From RGIG4079 sp045637505 (lineage in GTDB: Bacteria > Bacteroidota > Bacteroidia > Bacteroidales > Muribaculaceae), in assembly GCA_045637505.1 (NCBI GenBank), contig JAZTZO010000028.1:11934-75933 (forward strand): a DNA stretch of 64,000 bases, read 5' to 3'. The stretch's first letter is position 1. Every line of letters begins with the position of its first letter. The position numbers and the translations under genes are program-made. The notes under the pieces were generated by a model, which saw nothing but the letters and a program-made list of their open reading frames with translations, searched no databases and was not told the DNA's origin. Positions 50,966-58,999 of the stretch are shown one piece after another.

Positions 50966-52336
50966 TCATTCAAATGAGCCCATTTTCAAGTAGTTAACCT
51001 CTTCTTGAGTGAGGTAACGCCAACGGCCACGAGCAAGATTTTTCTTTGTGAGTCCTGCGAAATATACACGATCGAGTTTTGTCACATGATAACCGAGTGA
51101 TTCAAAGATGCGACGCACAATGCGGTTGCGACCCGAGTGGATTTCGATACCAGCTTGGTTGCGATCTTTTTCGGTAGCGTAACTGATAGCGTCGGCATGG
51201 ATTGGACCATCTTCAAGTTCAATACCATCGGCAATGCGTTGCATATCTTCTTCAGCGATATCTTTGTCGCACCACACATGGTAGATTTTTTTCTTCACAT
51301 ATTTAGGATGTGTCAATTTTGAAGCAAGGTCACCATCATTGGTCAATAGAAGCACACCTGTGGTGTTACGGTCAAGACGGCCCACAGGATAGATGCGTTC
51401 ATTGCAAGCACCTTTCACAAGGTCCATCACAGTTTTACGACCATTGGGGTCATCGCTTGTTGTAACTACATCTTTTGGTTTATTGAGAAGGATATAGCAT
51501 TTGCTTTCAAGAGCCACTACCTTTTCATCATATTCAACCACATCGCTGTGAGAGATTTTTGTCCCCAATTCGGTCACTACAACGCCGTTGATTTTCACAA
51601 GACCTTGTTGAATCAATTCGTCAGCTTCACGGCGTGAGCAGATACCTGCGTTGGCCATAAACTTGTTTAGACGAATTTGTTCGTTTGGATCGGGAATAGG
51701 CATTTCATACTCGATGCGTTTAGGGCGTGGAGTAAAGCTCTTGCCCTTGTTTGGCATAATGCCTTGATTATAATTTTGTTTTTTATTGCGACGCTGGTTG
51801 GGGTTAGGACGGCCTTGACCTTGTTGGCGATAACCTCCTTGGTTATTATACCCACCTTGATTGTTGTAACCGCCTTGATTACCATAACCACCTTGGCGAT
51901 TATTGTTATAGCCACCTTGACGGTTGTTATTTTGGCGATAACCTCCTTGGCGATTATTATTATATCCACCTTGGCGATAATTGTTTTGGCGATAACCACC
52001 TTGGTTATAACCTTCGCCACCTTCTCCATCTACTGGAGCATTATATTGATTTTGTTGGTAATTGTTATTATATCGATTGTTGTTATATCCACCTTGGCGA
52101 TAATTATTGTTATAGCCACCTTGATTATTGTAGCGATTGTAACCACCTTGGCGATTATAAAAGCGTTGTTGTGAATACTGGCGTTCTCCTTGATACTCAG
52201 AATCGGCAGTTGAGAAACTTTGCGATGAATAGTTTCCGTTTTCATAACGATTTGGTTCCTCTGCGCCATTGTTAAATGACAGCCCACGATTTTCTCCTAT
52301 GCGTGGCCTTTTAGGTTTTTTCTCAATATTATCCAT
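50966..52336 (-). CDS. RsuA/RluB-family pseudouridine synthase with Gly/Tyr/Asn-rich tail
   Basis: The 456-residue protein has a low-complexity N-terminus (about 30-200) built from GGYNN, GGYRQ and NNRQ units, then an S4 RNA-binding domain (IRLNKFMANAGICSRREADEL, split: IRLNKFMANAG and ICSRREADEL, near 218-280). The catalytic domain holds the active-site Asp in VGRLDRNTTGVLLL (near 345). It converts uridine to pseudouridine in 23S rRNA (RluB/RluE/RsuA type). The tail resembles disordered RNA-binding tails and is typical of Bacteroidetes homologues. A full promoter lies at 52469-52500. Confidence 0.9.
   Translation of the reverse strand: MDNIEKKPKRPRIGENRGLSFNNGAEEPNRYENGNYSSQSFSTADSEYQGERQYSQQRFYNRQGGYNRYNNQGGYNNNYRQGGYNNNRYNNNYQQNQYNAPVDGEGGEGYNQGGYRQNNYRQGGYNNNRQGGYRQNNNRQGGYNNNRQGGYGNQGGYNNQGGYNNQGGYRQQGQGRPNPNQRRNKKQNYNQGIMPNKGKSFTPRPKRIEYEMPIPDPNEQIRLNKFMANAGICSRREADELIQQGLVKINGVVVTELGTKISHSDVVEYDEKVVALESKCYILLNKPKDVVTTSDDPNGRKTVMDLVKGACNERIYPVGRLDRNTTGVLLLTNDGDLASKLTHPKYVKKKIYHVWCDKDIAEEDMQRIADGIELEDGPIHADAISYATEKDRNQAGIEIHSGRNRIVRRIFESLGYHVTKLDRVYFAGLTKKNLARGRWRYLTQEEVNYLKMGSFE
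51780..52190 (-). repeat. Imperfect tandem repeats coding the disordered tail
   Basis: About 400 bp of short imperfect repeats of CCACCTTG(G/A)CGATAATT-type words encode the GGYNN/GGYRQ units of the pseudouridine synthase. Such runs can change length by slippage. No spacers are present, so this is not a CRISPR array. Confidence 0.8.
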
Positions 52337-52468
52337 ATTTTTTAATTAAAATAATACAGCCTCGCGGCGTTAATTAGCGTTGTTTAGTTTTATAAATATA
52401 TAAGGTTATGTTTTGTTTTTTCCCAGTTCTAAAATCCACCCTACAAGGGCAAATTATAATATCTTACG

Positions 52469-52500
52469 CAAAGATATATGAATATTTTCACTGTCACAAA
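52469..52500 (-). promoter_or_regulatory. Promoter of the pseudouridine synthase-asnS unit
   Basis: Minus-strand TTTG (52500-52497), 20-base spacer, TATCTTTG (52476-52469). The leader to the start at 52336 would be about 125 bases. Confidence 0.6.
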
Positions 52501-52548
52501 CAAATTTATTATTTTTCAATATTTAATGCTACATTTAAGACAAATATA

Positions 52549-53265
52549 TCACAAAATATGTTCAATTTCACACAATCTTTCTAAAACCATCACCCCCTTG
52601 GGCAATTGCGATGCAATATTGTTTTCATCGCGATTAAAATATATGGCCTTCCACCCGGCATCTACAGCTCCCTTGATATCAGTATCGGGATTATCGCCAA
52701 TGATTATCGATTCCTCGGCAGTAGCGTCCGCCTTATGGAGTGCATAATCAAAAATGCGACGGTCGGGCTTATTCACCCCTATATCATCGCTCAACACCAC
52801 TACTTCAAAGAAATGCTCTATTTGAGCCGATTTCATCTTGCGATATTGCACCTCATAAAATCCGTTACTTATGAGACATAACCTATACCCTTTATCGTTG
52901 AGATACTGCAACATTTCACGAGCCCCTTCGACCAATCGCGATTTAGTGCCAAGAATTGATAGATATAATGGATCGAGCGCTTGTGCCTTCTTCATCACAT
53001 CATCTTGTGGATAACCTGCATCGGCGAGCACCTTGCGAAAACGCTCCACTTGCAAATACTCCTTGGTTATCTTTCCTGCATTATAAAGAGGCCACAAAGT
53101 GTGATTATATTCAAAATATTTTTCACGCCAGTCATCAACCGACTCAAAATAGGCATCAAGACCCTCTTGGTAGTATAATTCGCCAAGAGTCTCCCACGAG
53201 TTGCCACGAAAGTCCCATATCGTATCGTCGAGGTCAACCCACACCCATTTCACATCATTCATCAT
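52549..53265 (-). CDS. HAD-family phosphatase, YjjG-like nucleotidase
   Basis: From ATG 53265 (MMNDVKWVWVDLDDTIWDF) the protein is 238 residues. The HAD motifs are visible: DLDDTIWDF (nucleophile Asp), LCLISNGFYEVQ (motif II Ser) with a Lys in GVNKPDRRIF, and IIGDNPDTDIKGA (motif IV). The layout matches YjjG-type noncanonical pyrimidine nucleotidases. The open frame extends upstream through the tRNA remnant and its terminator, which is not coding. No separate promoter was found between the terminator hairpin and the start. Confidence 0.88.
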   Translation of the reverse strand: MMNDVKWVWVDLDDTIWDFRGNSWETLGELYYQEGLDAYFESVDDWREKYFEYNHTLWPLYNAGKITKEYLQVERFRKVLADAGYPQDDVMKKAQALDPLYLSILGTKSRLVEGAREMLQYLNDKGYRLCLISNGFYEVQYRKMKSAQIEHFFEVVVLSDDIGVNKPDRRIFDYALHKADATAEESIIIGDNPDTDIKGAVDAGWKAIYFNRDENNIASQLPKGVMVLERLCEIEHIL

Positions 53266-53283
53266 GCGTAAAAAAACTAAAAC

Positions 53284-53308
53284 GGCTATCTTCATTGTGA
53301 AGATAGCC
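53284..53308 (-). terminator. Terminator of the tRNA-Val gene
   Basis: GGCTATCTTC and GAAGATAGCC form a perfect 10-bp stem with a 5-base loop, followed on the minus strand by GTTTTAGTTTTTTT. It lies directly after the tRNA 3' half. Confidence 0.8.
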
Positions 53309-53318
53309 TTTGTTGTTG

Positions 53319-53363
53319 TGGGCGTTGACGGATTCGAACCGCCGACCCTCTGCTTGTAAGGCA
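53319..53363 (-). pseudogene. 3' half of tRNA-Val(UAC); prophage attachment site
   Basis: The minus strand reads TGCCTTACAAGCAGAGGGTC, then GGCGGTTCGAATCCGTCAACGCCCA: the anticodon loop with TAC, variable loop, T arm (GGTTCGAATCC) and acceptor 3' strand of tRNA-Val. The 5' half is missing: upstream sequence cannot pair with CAACGCCC and has no D arm. This is the usual outcome when a phage integrates in a tRNA gene and brings its own 3' half, so the intact tRNA should lie at the other prophage end. The core duplication is about 45 bp. Confidence 0.8.
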
Positions 53364-53435
53364 TCTTCCAATCAACCACAACCAATTGGTTAATAATATT
53401 TTAGTTTCTCTCTATTTTACTTCTTCACACAAACT

Positions 53436-53948
53436 TCACACATTATCGTAATTTTGCCTAGTTTCATAATCGATTCCATTTTTAATTAGAATCTCTTTTA
53501 ATGCAAAATTCTCGTGCAATAAACGCGTTAAATCCTTTCGCAATTCATCAACTTGTGAGTTTAGAAAATCATTCCTATCTTGTAAGCGTTCTATGCGAGA
53601 TAATGCCTCGGTTTCATTTGCGTATTTTGCTTCTGTCATCTTCTCCATTACTCCAACGAACTTTTCAAAAATAGCACTGTCATTAATTATGCTATTTGTG
53701 TTGTCGGACTGTGATTTCGACATATTACTACTACCAATATCTTCGATATAATATATGTCTATATTCTCTATATCGAATATCTCAATTATTTTATCCAATT
53801 TTTCAGGAGGCAACGGACTTCTACCCCTTTCTATATTAGATAAAAAGCTCTGCTTTACCCCAAGTTTCTCCGCCAAATCTTTTTGGCTGACACTATGGTC
53901 AGAGCGTATTTTTGCTAAATCTATTCGTTGCACTTTAGTTATATTCAA
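53436..53948 (-). CDS. Prophage repressor (CI-like XRE protein)
   Basis: The 170-residue protein has an N-terminal XRE HTH (about 10-65, VSQKDLAEKLGVKQSFLSNIERG) and a C-terminal coiled-coil (about 105-155, ALSRIERLQDRNDFLNS, then QVDELRKDLTRLLHEN), probably for dimerisation. There is no LexA-type peptidase domain, so release would need an antirepressor rather than RecA-driven cleavage. It is divergent from a small Cro-like gene, across a 160-bp region with repeated sites, as in temperate phage switches. Confidence 0.8.
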   Translation of the reverse strand: MNITKVQRIDLAKIRSDHSVSQKDLAEKLGVKQSFLSNIERGRSPLPPEKLDKIIEIFDIENIDIYYIEDIGSSNMSKSQSDNTNSIINDSAIFEKFVGVMEKMTEAKYANETEALSRIERLQDRNDFLNSQVDELRKDLTRLLHENFALKEILIKNGIDYETRQNYDNV

Positions 53949-54100
53949 TAAATATATTAGTTATATTTGTTGTAAGATTCAATAAAATAATCTAACTTTG
54001 CTCTTGATATTATCAATTTTAACCAAGTCAATAAGTATTTTTATTTATGCAAATATAATGTTTTTTGCTGATATAACAAAATATTTATTGATATAATTAA
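53935..54100. promoter_or_regulatory. Prophage switch region with repeated operator-like sites
   Basis: TTAGTTATATT occurs twice 22 bp apart (53935-53945, 53957-53967), a perfect palindrome TTGATA-T-TATCAA lies at 54004-54016, and related words TGATATAACAA (54069-54079) and TTGATATAATTAA (54088-54100) precede the Cro-like gene. The layout suggests binding sites for the two divergent HTH proteins. Confidence 0.55.
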
Positions 54101-54108
54101 TTTTTATT

Positions 54109-54333
54109 ATGTCATATAGTTTTAAGGAACTTTATCAATTAGAAAAGAAGAAACCCACAGCTGGGCAAATCTTCATCGAAAGAATAGCTGAAATCACATG
54201 CAGACAACCCGCTACAATACGAATGTGGCTTAATGGAACGCAATTTCCAAATGATACTGCAATAAAAGCTATTGCAAAAGAACTTAATGTAGAAGAAGAA
54301 TCACTTTTCCCGGATAAAAAAGCCATATTATGA
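54109..54333 (+). CDS. Small Cro-like HTH protein
   Basis: The 74-residue protein has one helix-turn-helix (about 18-65: AGQIFIERIAEITCRQPATI, then RMWLNGTQFPNDTAIKAIA). It is the first rightward gene of the prophage and faces the CI-like gene, so it is a likely Cro counterpart or early activator. It overlaps the next gene by four bases. Confidence 0.7.
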   Translation: MSYSFKELYQLEKKKPTAGQIFIERIAEITCRQPATIRMWLNGTQFPNDTAIKAIAKELNVEEESLFPDKKAIL

Positions 54334-54530
54334 TAACAAGCACCGAACCACAAGTTGCAATAAACGGCAGATATTCAATTAAAGATACCTGTAAGGTTTT
54401 ATCTATATCAAGAGAAACTTTAAGAAGATATACTTACGCAGGACATATCAAGTGTGGCTTTCGTAGAAACACAGCTCGCAAATTCTATCTTGGTAGCGAA
54501 ATTCTGCGTTTTTGGAAAGCACAAATATAG
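54330..54530 (+). CDS. HTH_17/excisionase-like small protein
   Basis: The 66-residue MerR/excisionase-type winged HTH (SIKDTCKVLSISRETLRRYTYAGHI, split: SIKDTCKVLSISRETL and RRYTYAGHI; then RKFYLGSEILRFWKAQ) is typical of small phage DNA-binding proteins. It could be an excisionase, directionality factor or early regulator. It overlaps the Cro-like gene by four bases. Confidence 0.7.
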   Translation: MITSTEPQVAINGRYSIKDTCKVLSISRETLRRYTYAGHIKCGFRRNTARKFYLGSEILRFWKAQI

Positions 54531-54534
54531 ATTT

Positions 54535-55287
54535 ATGAAAGGCTGGATTAATCTTCATAGGGATATTACAAATCATTGGATTTGGCATAATCCACGCCAT
54601 TTTCGTTGGTGGGTGCTTTTATTGCTTATGGCTCAATGGGAGCCTCGAAAGGTTGTTTTTGGCAAAACATCAGTTCAATTGCAACGAGGGCAAATATGCA
54701 CCACAATAAGATTTCTTGCACGACAAATGGACGCTTGCAGTCATACCACCATAACATTTTTAAACTGCTTGGAAGAAGCAGACATGATTCATCGCATATC
54801 GAACTCTCAAATGACTATAATAACCATTACAAATTATGATAAATACCAGTTAAATGAAATCAATAAAAAGAATCGAAAAGAACGCAAAGTGCAACAAAAA
54901 ATGCAACAGATTAAAGAAGATAATAAAAAAGAAATTAAAAATAATTCTTCATCTATAAGCACGCATGAAGATAAAAATCAATTTATTCAAGAGATTGAAT
55001 CATCTTCTGATTTTCTTGATAGCGTTGCACAAATTTTAAATTGTGATATTATTCAAGTTCGAGAACTTTTCTCGGAATTTGTTTCCGAAATCAAATTGAT
55101 AGGTAAATCCCATGTCGATATAGTAGATTTCAAAAAGCATTTCCTTAATTGGTCTCGCAAAAGAATCCAAAATGAAGAAAACAACAAACAACACCATAAT
55201 GGAACAATCAAAAATGATAAATATGCAGCTCGTAAAGGAAATAGAATCATTGCTAAGAAATCGGAGGAGTACGGAGAATCGTTTTAG
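54535..55287 (+). CDS. DnaD/replication-organiser-like phage protein
   Basis: From ATG 54535 the protein is about 250 residues. The N-terminus (MKGWINLHRDITNHWIWHN, then RFLARQMDACSHTTITFLNCL) is the winged-helix found at the start of phage DnaD-like replication proteins. A Lys/Glu/Asn-rich linker (about 105-150) and a helical C-terminus follow. It probably binds the phage origin and recruits the DnaC-like ATPase encoded next, with which it overlaps. The frame is open back to 54454, inside the previous gene. Confidence 0.7.
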   Translation: MKGWINLHRDITNHWIWHNPRHFRWWVLLLLMAQWEPRKVVFGKTSVQLQRGQICTTIRFLARQMDACSHTTITFLNCLEEADMIHRISNSQMTIITITNYDKYQLNEINKKNRKERKVQQKMQQIKEDNKKEIKNNSSSISTHEDKNQFIQEIESSSDFLDSVAQILNCDIIQVRELFSEFVSEIKLIGKSHVDIVDFKKHFLNWSRKRIQNEENNKQHHNGTIKNDKYAARKGNRIIAKKSEEYGESF

Positions 55288-55888
55288 ATTTAACTTGCCT
55301 ACCGAAAACGCAGTGGCGTTATTAACTGCCTCTTATAAACTTGAAGTGGAACGGCGTTTACGAAAATTTGAACTTGACGAGAATACCCAAAGTAATCTTA
55401 CACGATTAGCTGATTATATTACTGCTATTACTCCCAAGTTTGGTGTTATGCTGTGTGGCACATGTGGAAATGGAAAATCAACTCTTATGTATGCTTTTCA
55501 ACAAGCATTAAACTACCTTGCAGACAAAAATCATTTTGATTTTATGGGAAATCAGTTCAAGCCCAAAATGACAATATATGATTCTTATGAGCTGTCTCAA
55601 TTAGCACGAGACATCAAAGAATTTACCTTAATCAAAAATAAGCCCTTATTAGGAATTGACGATCTTGGCAACGAGCCTGTCGAAATTCTTGATTATGGCA
55701 ATCCCATTCACCCTATTATACGACTTATTGAATATAGGTATATAAATCAATCATTCACTTTTATCACAACAAATCTCACTGCTAAAGAAATACGCACAAA
55801 GTATGGAGACAGAATAGCAGACCGTTTTAATGAAATGTTACATGTAATTATATTTGAAGATGGCTCATACAGAAAAAACAAACAATAG
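55199..55888 (+). CDS. DnaC-like AAA+ helicase loader
   Basis: The ATPase is about 229 residues, with Walker A CGTCGNGKST (near residue 92) and Walker B LLGIDDLGNEP (near 153), followed by sensor FTFITTNLTAKEI and the arginine-finger region YGDRIADRF. It is like DnaC/IstB loaders, which place the replicative helicase at the origin. The start is uncertain: ATGs at 55172, 55199, 55214 and 55223 all overlap the preceding gene. Confidence 0.75.
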   Translation: MEQSKMINMQLVKEIESLLRNRRSTENRFRFNLPTENAVALLTASYKLEVERRLRKFELDENTQSNLTRLADYITAITPKFGVMLCGTCGNGKSTLMYAFQQALNYLADKNHFDFMGNQFKPKMTIYDSYELSQLARDIKEFTLIKNKPLLGIDDLGNEPVEILDYGNPIHPIIRLIEYRYINQSFTFITTNLTAKEIRTKYGDRIADRFNEMLHVIIFEDGSYRKNKQ

Positions 55889-56387
55889 ATTCTACGTATA
55901 TCTTGACATCGACCCTTATTTGGCTCAGTGGTTCATCAATGAGCAAGGGGGCAACAATCCAGTGCAACTTAAAAGAGGGTGTATGGAAAGTAATATCTTA
56001 GAACAATTCCTTAAAAAGACTCCTGCGAATAGTCTTCCCGATTTAGATAAAGAACAAAAACTTTCAATAATAATACCTGAATTTCGTCATAAGCCTCCAG
56101 CGACATACAACTACCTACCTCCAAAAGCAATGCAAATGCTAATAAATTGTATCAGAAATCGGTTTGATTTGGAATTATGGAACTCTCTTCACAAATTCAC
56201 AACTTTATTCAAACGTCAAGATGAACTCATTTACGCTTTTATGGAAAAACACGATATTGAAATTAACGAAACCAATTGGAATGCCATAGCCAAACGTTAT
56301 CGACGGAAAAGAGACCTTTATTATACTTATGAACGCATTAAAAAATACAAGAAAAAAATAAAAGATTCCAAGACCGAAAATTCGTAA
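55860..56387 (+). CDS. Hypothetical prophage early protein
   Basis: From ATG 55860 the protein is 175 residues, overlapping the ATPase gene by 29 bases. It is basic and helical at the C-terminus (AIAKRYRRKRDLYYTYERIKK, split: AIAKRYRRKRDL and YYTYERIKK). The N-terminal part (FYVYLDIDPYLAQWFINEQGG) is conserved-looking but unfamiliar to me. Overlap with the ATPase suggests an accessory replication role. No motif supports a specific function. Confidence 0.6.
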   Translation: MAHTEKTNNRFYVYLDIDPYLAQWFINEQGGNNPVQLKRGCMESNILEQFLKKTPANSLPDLDKEQKLSIIIPEFRHKPPATYNYLPPKAMQMLINCIRNRFDLELWNSLHKFTTLFKRQDELIYAFMEKHDIEINETNWNAIAKRYRRKRDLYYTYERIKKYKKKIKDSKTENS

Positions 56388-56431
56388 AATATACGAAATA
56401 TACGATTTTATATAATCTAACTTTATTTGCT

Positions 56432-56857
56432 ATGGAAAACTTTAATCACTCATTACCAGGTATCGCACAAATCGGCTATGTCGAGTGCGAAAAACTTCAG
56501 CCCAACATTGTTCTCAAACATTCTTCAGGCACTCCTGTCGGTATCTTCGCTGAGATTACTGACATCGGCTTCTTCGGTCAGCCTACTTGTGAAGCCGTAG
56601 AGGAATACGACAGCAATGGGCGTAAGGTGGTCACCTCTCTCAAATTTGTGACGAATGACAACATTCCGACTTATAAGCACCTCGCTTTCGTAATCACGGA
56701 CGCATCCGGAACTTCTTTTATCATCGGCTCGCGTGAAAGGCAGTACCCAGTCATCAAATCGTCGGCTACCAATGGCACGCCTCAAGGTGAATCTAATGCC
56801 ACTACCTATGAAATCAAGTGGACTTCTATTTGTAAGCCGATTCGTTGTGCCATATAA
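56432..56857 (+). CDS. Hypothetical prophage protein, beta-rich
   Basis: The 141-residue beta-rich protein (IGYVECEKLQPNIVLKHSSG, TSLKFVTNDNIPTYKHLAFV, GTSFIIGSRERQYPVIK) has no membrane segment. The higher G+C and strand-rich composition resemble the structural genes further right, and it could be a structural or decoration protein, but it stands alone between the early region and ArdA. A hairpin terminator follows at 56902-56941. Confidence 0.6.
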   Translation: MENFNHSLPGIAQIGYVECEKLQPNIVLKHSSGTPVGIFAEITDIGFFGQPTCEAVEEYDSNGRKVVTSLKFVTNDNIPTYKHLAFVITDASGTSFIIGSRERQYPVIKSSATNGTPQGESNATTYEIKWTSICKPIRCAI

Positions 56858-56901
56858 CACAGTATCACAATCTCTTTCTTGATAATTATTTCTTCTCTTT
56901 G

Positions 56902-56941
56902 TGGTCGAGCAGTGTTTTCATTGCTTGACCATTTTCGTTTC
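56902..56941 (+). terminator. Terminator after the 56.4-kb gene
   Basis: TGGTC-g-AGCA pairs with TGCT-t-GACCA around a 20-base loop, and TTTTCGTTT follows. Confidence 0.6.
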
Positions 56942-57197
56942 TGCGTAGGCTGAATGAAATCTTCTCATACGAGAATTAAATAAACAATAGTCCGTCGAGC
57001 ACTTTTACCCCGCAAAGTTATTACCTCACTTTCAACTGCAAGGTCATAGCAACAGGTGTCGGGGCAGAAATCTCCACACCGTTGGGTAGTATTTATTCCT
57101 CGAACCTTGCATAATGTTGGCGTGTCGGCACTTTGAGGGCAGTGTAAAAGTCGCTCCTTTACGGAGCATAGTGTTTAATCATTTAATTCATTTTCGC
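56942..57197 (+). other. Leader region of ardA without genes
   Basis: No supported frame. The stretch holds CCGCAAAGTTATTACC and a GGTGTCGGGGCAGAAATC segment of higher G+C, possibly a long leader. I see no promoter matching the consensus. Confidence 0.35.
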
Positions 57198-57815
57198 ATG
57201 AATACAATTTCTTCTCTTTCAGCCCACAGCGACAACAAGGTCGCTTTCGTGAATGAAATCACTGGTCGCTCGTTTCCTACAAAGGACGAAATCCTCGAAC
57301 ACAAGCATTCGCTTGATAGTGATAATCCTGCTGTCTATTGTGGCACTTACGGCAAATACAATAGTGGCTCACTTGAAGGTATGTGGATAGATTTGACCAC
57401 CTTCTTTGATTACGATGACTTCATCGAGTTCTGCTACGATTTGCATGCCGATGAAGAAGATCCCGAACTTATGTTCCAAGATTACGAGAATTTTCCTCGC
57501 GAGTTGTATTCGGAAAGCTGCTTCGATGAAGATACATTCGACACAATCATCAAGTACGCCAATCACTCTGACCGTGATGCTGTCGATGCTTTCCTCTCTT
57601 GCTTCAGCGATTCTGAATTAGATAAATTTGAAGAATACTATGTCGGCAAATTTGATAGCGAAGTAGATTTCGCTTACCATATCATTGAAGAATGTTATGA
57701 TATTGAACAAACAATGGGCAATCTCTCGTATTACTTCAATTACGAGGCTTTCGCTCGCGATTTATTTATGTGCGATTACTACTTCGATAATGGCTATGTT
57801 TTCCAAAGATATTAA
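57198..57815 (+). CDS. ArdA-type antirestriction protein
   Basis: From ATG 57198 the product is about 205 residues, and very acidic. It matches ArdA: AVYCGTYGKYNSGSLEGMWIDL, split here as AVYCGTYGKYN and SGSLEGMWIDL, then the DEEDPELMFQDYENFP segment and the C-terminal FNYEAFARDLFMCDYYFDNGYVF motif (in parts FNYEAFARDLF and MCDYYFDNGYVF). ArdA mimics bent B-DNA and blocks type I restriction enzymes, protecting incoming phage DNA. Higher G+C than the early genes. The upstream extension in the same frame lacks ArdA features. Confidence 0.9.
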   Translation: MNTISSLSAHSDNKVAFVNEITGRSFPTKDEILEHKHSLDSDNPAVYCGTYGKYNSGSLEGMWIDLTTFFDYDDFIEFCYDLHADEEDPELMFQDYENFPRELYSESCFDEDTFDTIIKYANHSDRDAVDAFLSCFSDSELDKFEEYYVGKFDSEVDFAYHIIEECYDIEQTMGNLSYYFNYEAFARDLFMCDYYFDNGYVFQRY

Positions 57816-57830
57816 CACATATAAAAATTT

Positions 57831-57857
57831 GAGGTTATACCGAAAAGGCATAACCTC
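57831..57857 (+). terminator. ardA terminator
   Basis: GAGGTTAT and ATAACCTC arms with an 11-base loop, followed by GTTTTTCCCTTTTT. Confidence 0.8.
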
Positions 57858-57991
57858 GTTTTTCCCTTTTTAAGTGTTGGTAAGGAGCTTTGTCAATACC
57901 GGCACTATTTTTCTTTGCAAAGGTACTTCTTTTATTTGAAACAACAAAGAATTTTCAAAAAAGTTTTTCAAATTATTTTTTAATTTAGTTT

Positions 57992-58888
57992 TTATACAAA
58001 ATCTTTTTCATCTAATCCACTGATTGTTTGGATTATATTCTTAACCTCTGTTCGTACATTATATTCTTGTATTAATTTCAAAATCTCTCTTTTTAAATCA
58101 TTATAACGATTTATAGAAACTTGCTTTATCATATACAAGATTATTTTTATTGCCCCAAACAAATTTTGACTTTCTCCAACTCCTTTCATTAATGCAGGAC
58201 CTTTTCTTATTGATTTTATTGGAGCGAAATCATATAAAATGTTCCCATGAGCACAAGTATTCCGAATGTCAAGTATTAATTTTATATAGTTCTCAAAAAC
58301 GGCTACTTTATTGATTTTATAATGTAGTGAAATCTTTTCCTTTAAAGCGTCATCATTCAATGCACAATATAACGAAATAGCACTGCCAAATGTCATAAAT
58401 TCCAAAGTTTTCCAAGCTGGAGCATATTTATCATTAATGTGTGTTTTATGATGATATGTTATAACCCCATTTTGCTTAAATTTGGTAGTGTAAACTTTTT
58501 CGTCAAATGTAGAAATTTGTTTCTTATTTACAACTGATGGATCTACAAACCATGTTGGAGACTTCGGATAAGCATTTGATACTATATAAGTCAAACAAGT
58601 TTTGAAATTGATTTCTATGCGACTTAAATATTTCAATAAGATATTTCGCAATTTGAAATCAAAATAATATAAATTCACAGCATCATCAAAATCTGTCCCA
58701 CTTTTGAATTTATGTGTCCTATGCTTCTTATTTGGATAAGTTTCCTCAAATGGGAACCAATAGAACCCCAATCTATAATATCCTACATCAAAGAGAACTT
58801 CTTTGGCTTTCTCTTCGTCTGAGATAATCATTCCTCTGCGTCGCAAAAGATTGATTTGTTCATCTAATGTTATTGCTTTGTTTCCCAT
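57992..58888 (-). CDS. Abi-family (Abi_2/AbiD-F like) protein
   Basis: The 298-residue protein matches the Abi_2 family: N-terminus ITLDEQINLLRRRGMII with VGYYRLGFYWFPFE, a middle YFDFKLRNILLKYLSRIEINFK, and the HEPN-type motif LDIRNTCAHGN (R-x4-H) near residue 212. HEPN proteins of this family are thought to be ribonucleases causing abortive infection against competing phages. It is coded against the direction of all neighbouring phage genes and has lower G+C, so it is probably a 'moron' cargo gene. A TAACTTTG box (58900-58893) gives a nearly leaderless start. Confidence 0.87.
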   Translation of the reverse strand: MGNKAITLDEQINLLRRRGMIISDEEKAKEVLFDVGYYRLGFYWFPFEETYPNKKHRTHKFKSGTDFDDAVNLYYFDFKLRNILLKYLSRIEINFKTCLTYIVSNAYPKSPTWFVDPSVVNKKQISTFDEKVYTTKFKQNGVITYHHKTHINDKYAPAWKTLEFMTFGSAISLYCALNDDALKEKISLHYKINKVAVFENYIKLILDIRNTCAHGNILYDFAPIKSIRKGPALMKGVGESQNLFGAIKIILYMIKQVSINRYNDLKREILKLIQEYNVRTEVKNIIQTISGLDEKDFV

Positions 58889-58968
58889 GACACAAAGTTA
58901 ACAATTTTATTTAACATATACGCTATTTATACATTTTTTCTGTCTTTTACTGATTTATCATTACACTC

Positions 58969-58976
58969 TAACTTTG
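58969..58976 (+). promoter_or_regulatory. -7 box of the prophage head operon
   Basis: TAACTTTG lies 24 bases before ATG 59000. The -33 region is T-rich without a clear TTG. Confidence 0.45.
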
Positions 58977-58999
58977 ACATAGAAATAAATTTTAATACT

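Noticed and set aside
51780..52190. CRISPR-like or minisatellite non-coding array
   Set aside because: The repeats are in frame within the pseudouridine synthase and encode its Gly/Tyr/Asn-rich tail.
53266..53385. N-terminal extension of the HAD phosphatase
   Set aside because: The frame runs through the tRNA-Val half and its terminator; it is open by chance.
53319..53392. Intact tRNA gene
   Set aside because: No 5' acceptor strand can pair with CAACGCCC and no D arm is present, so only the 3' half remains.
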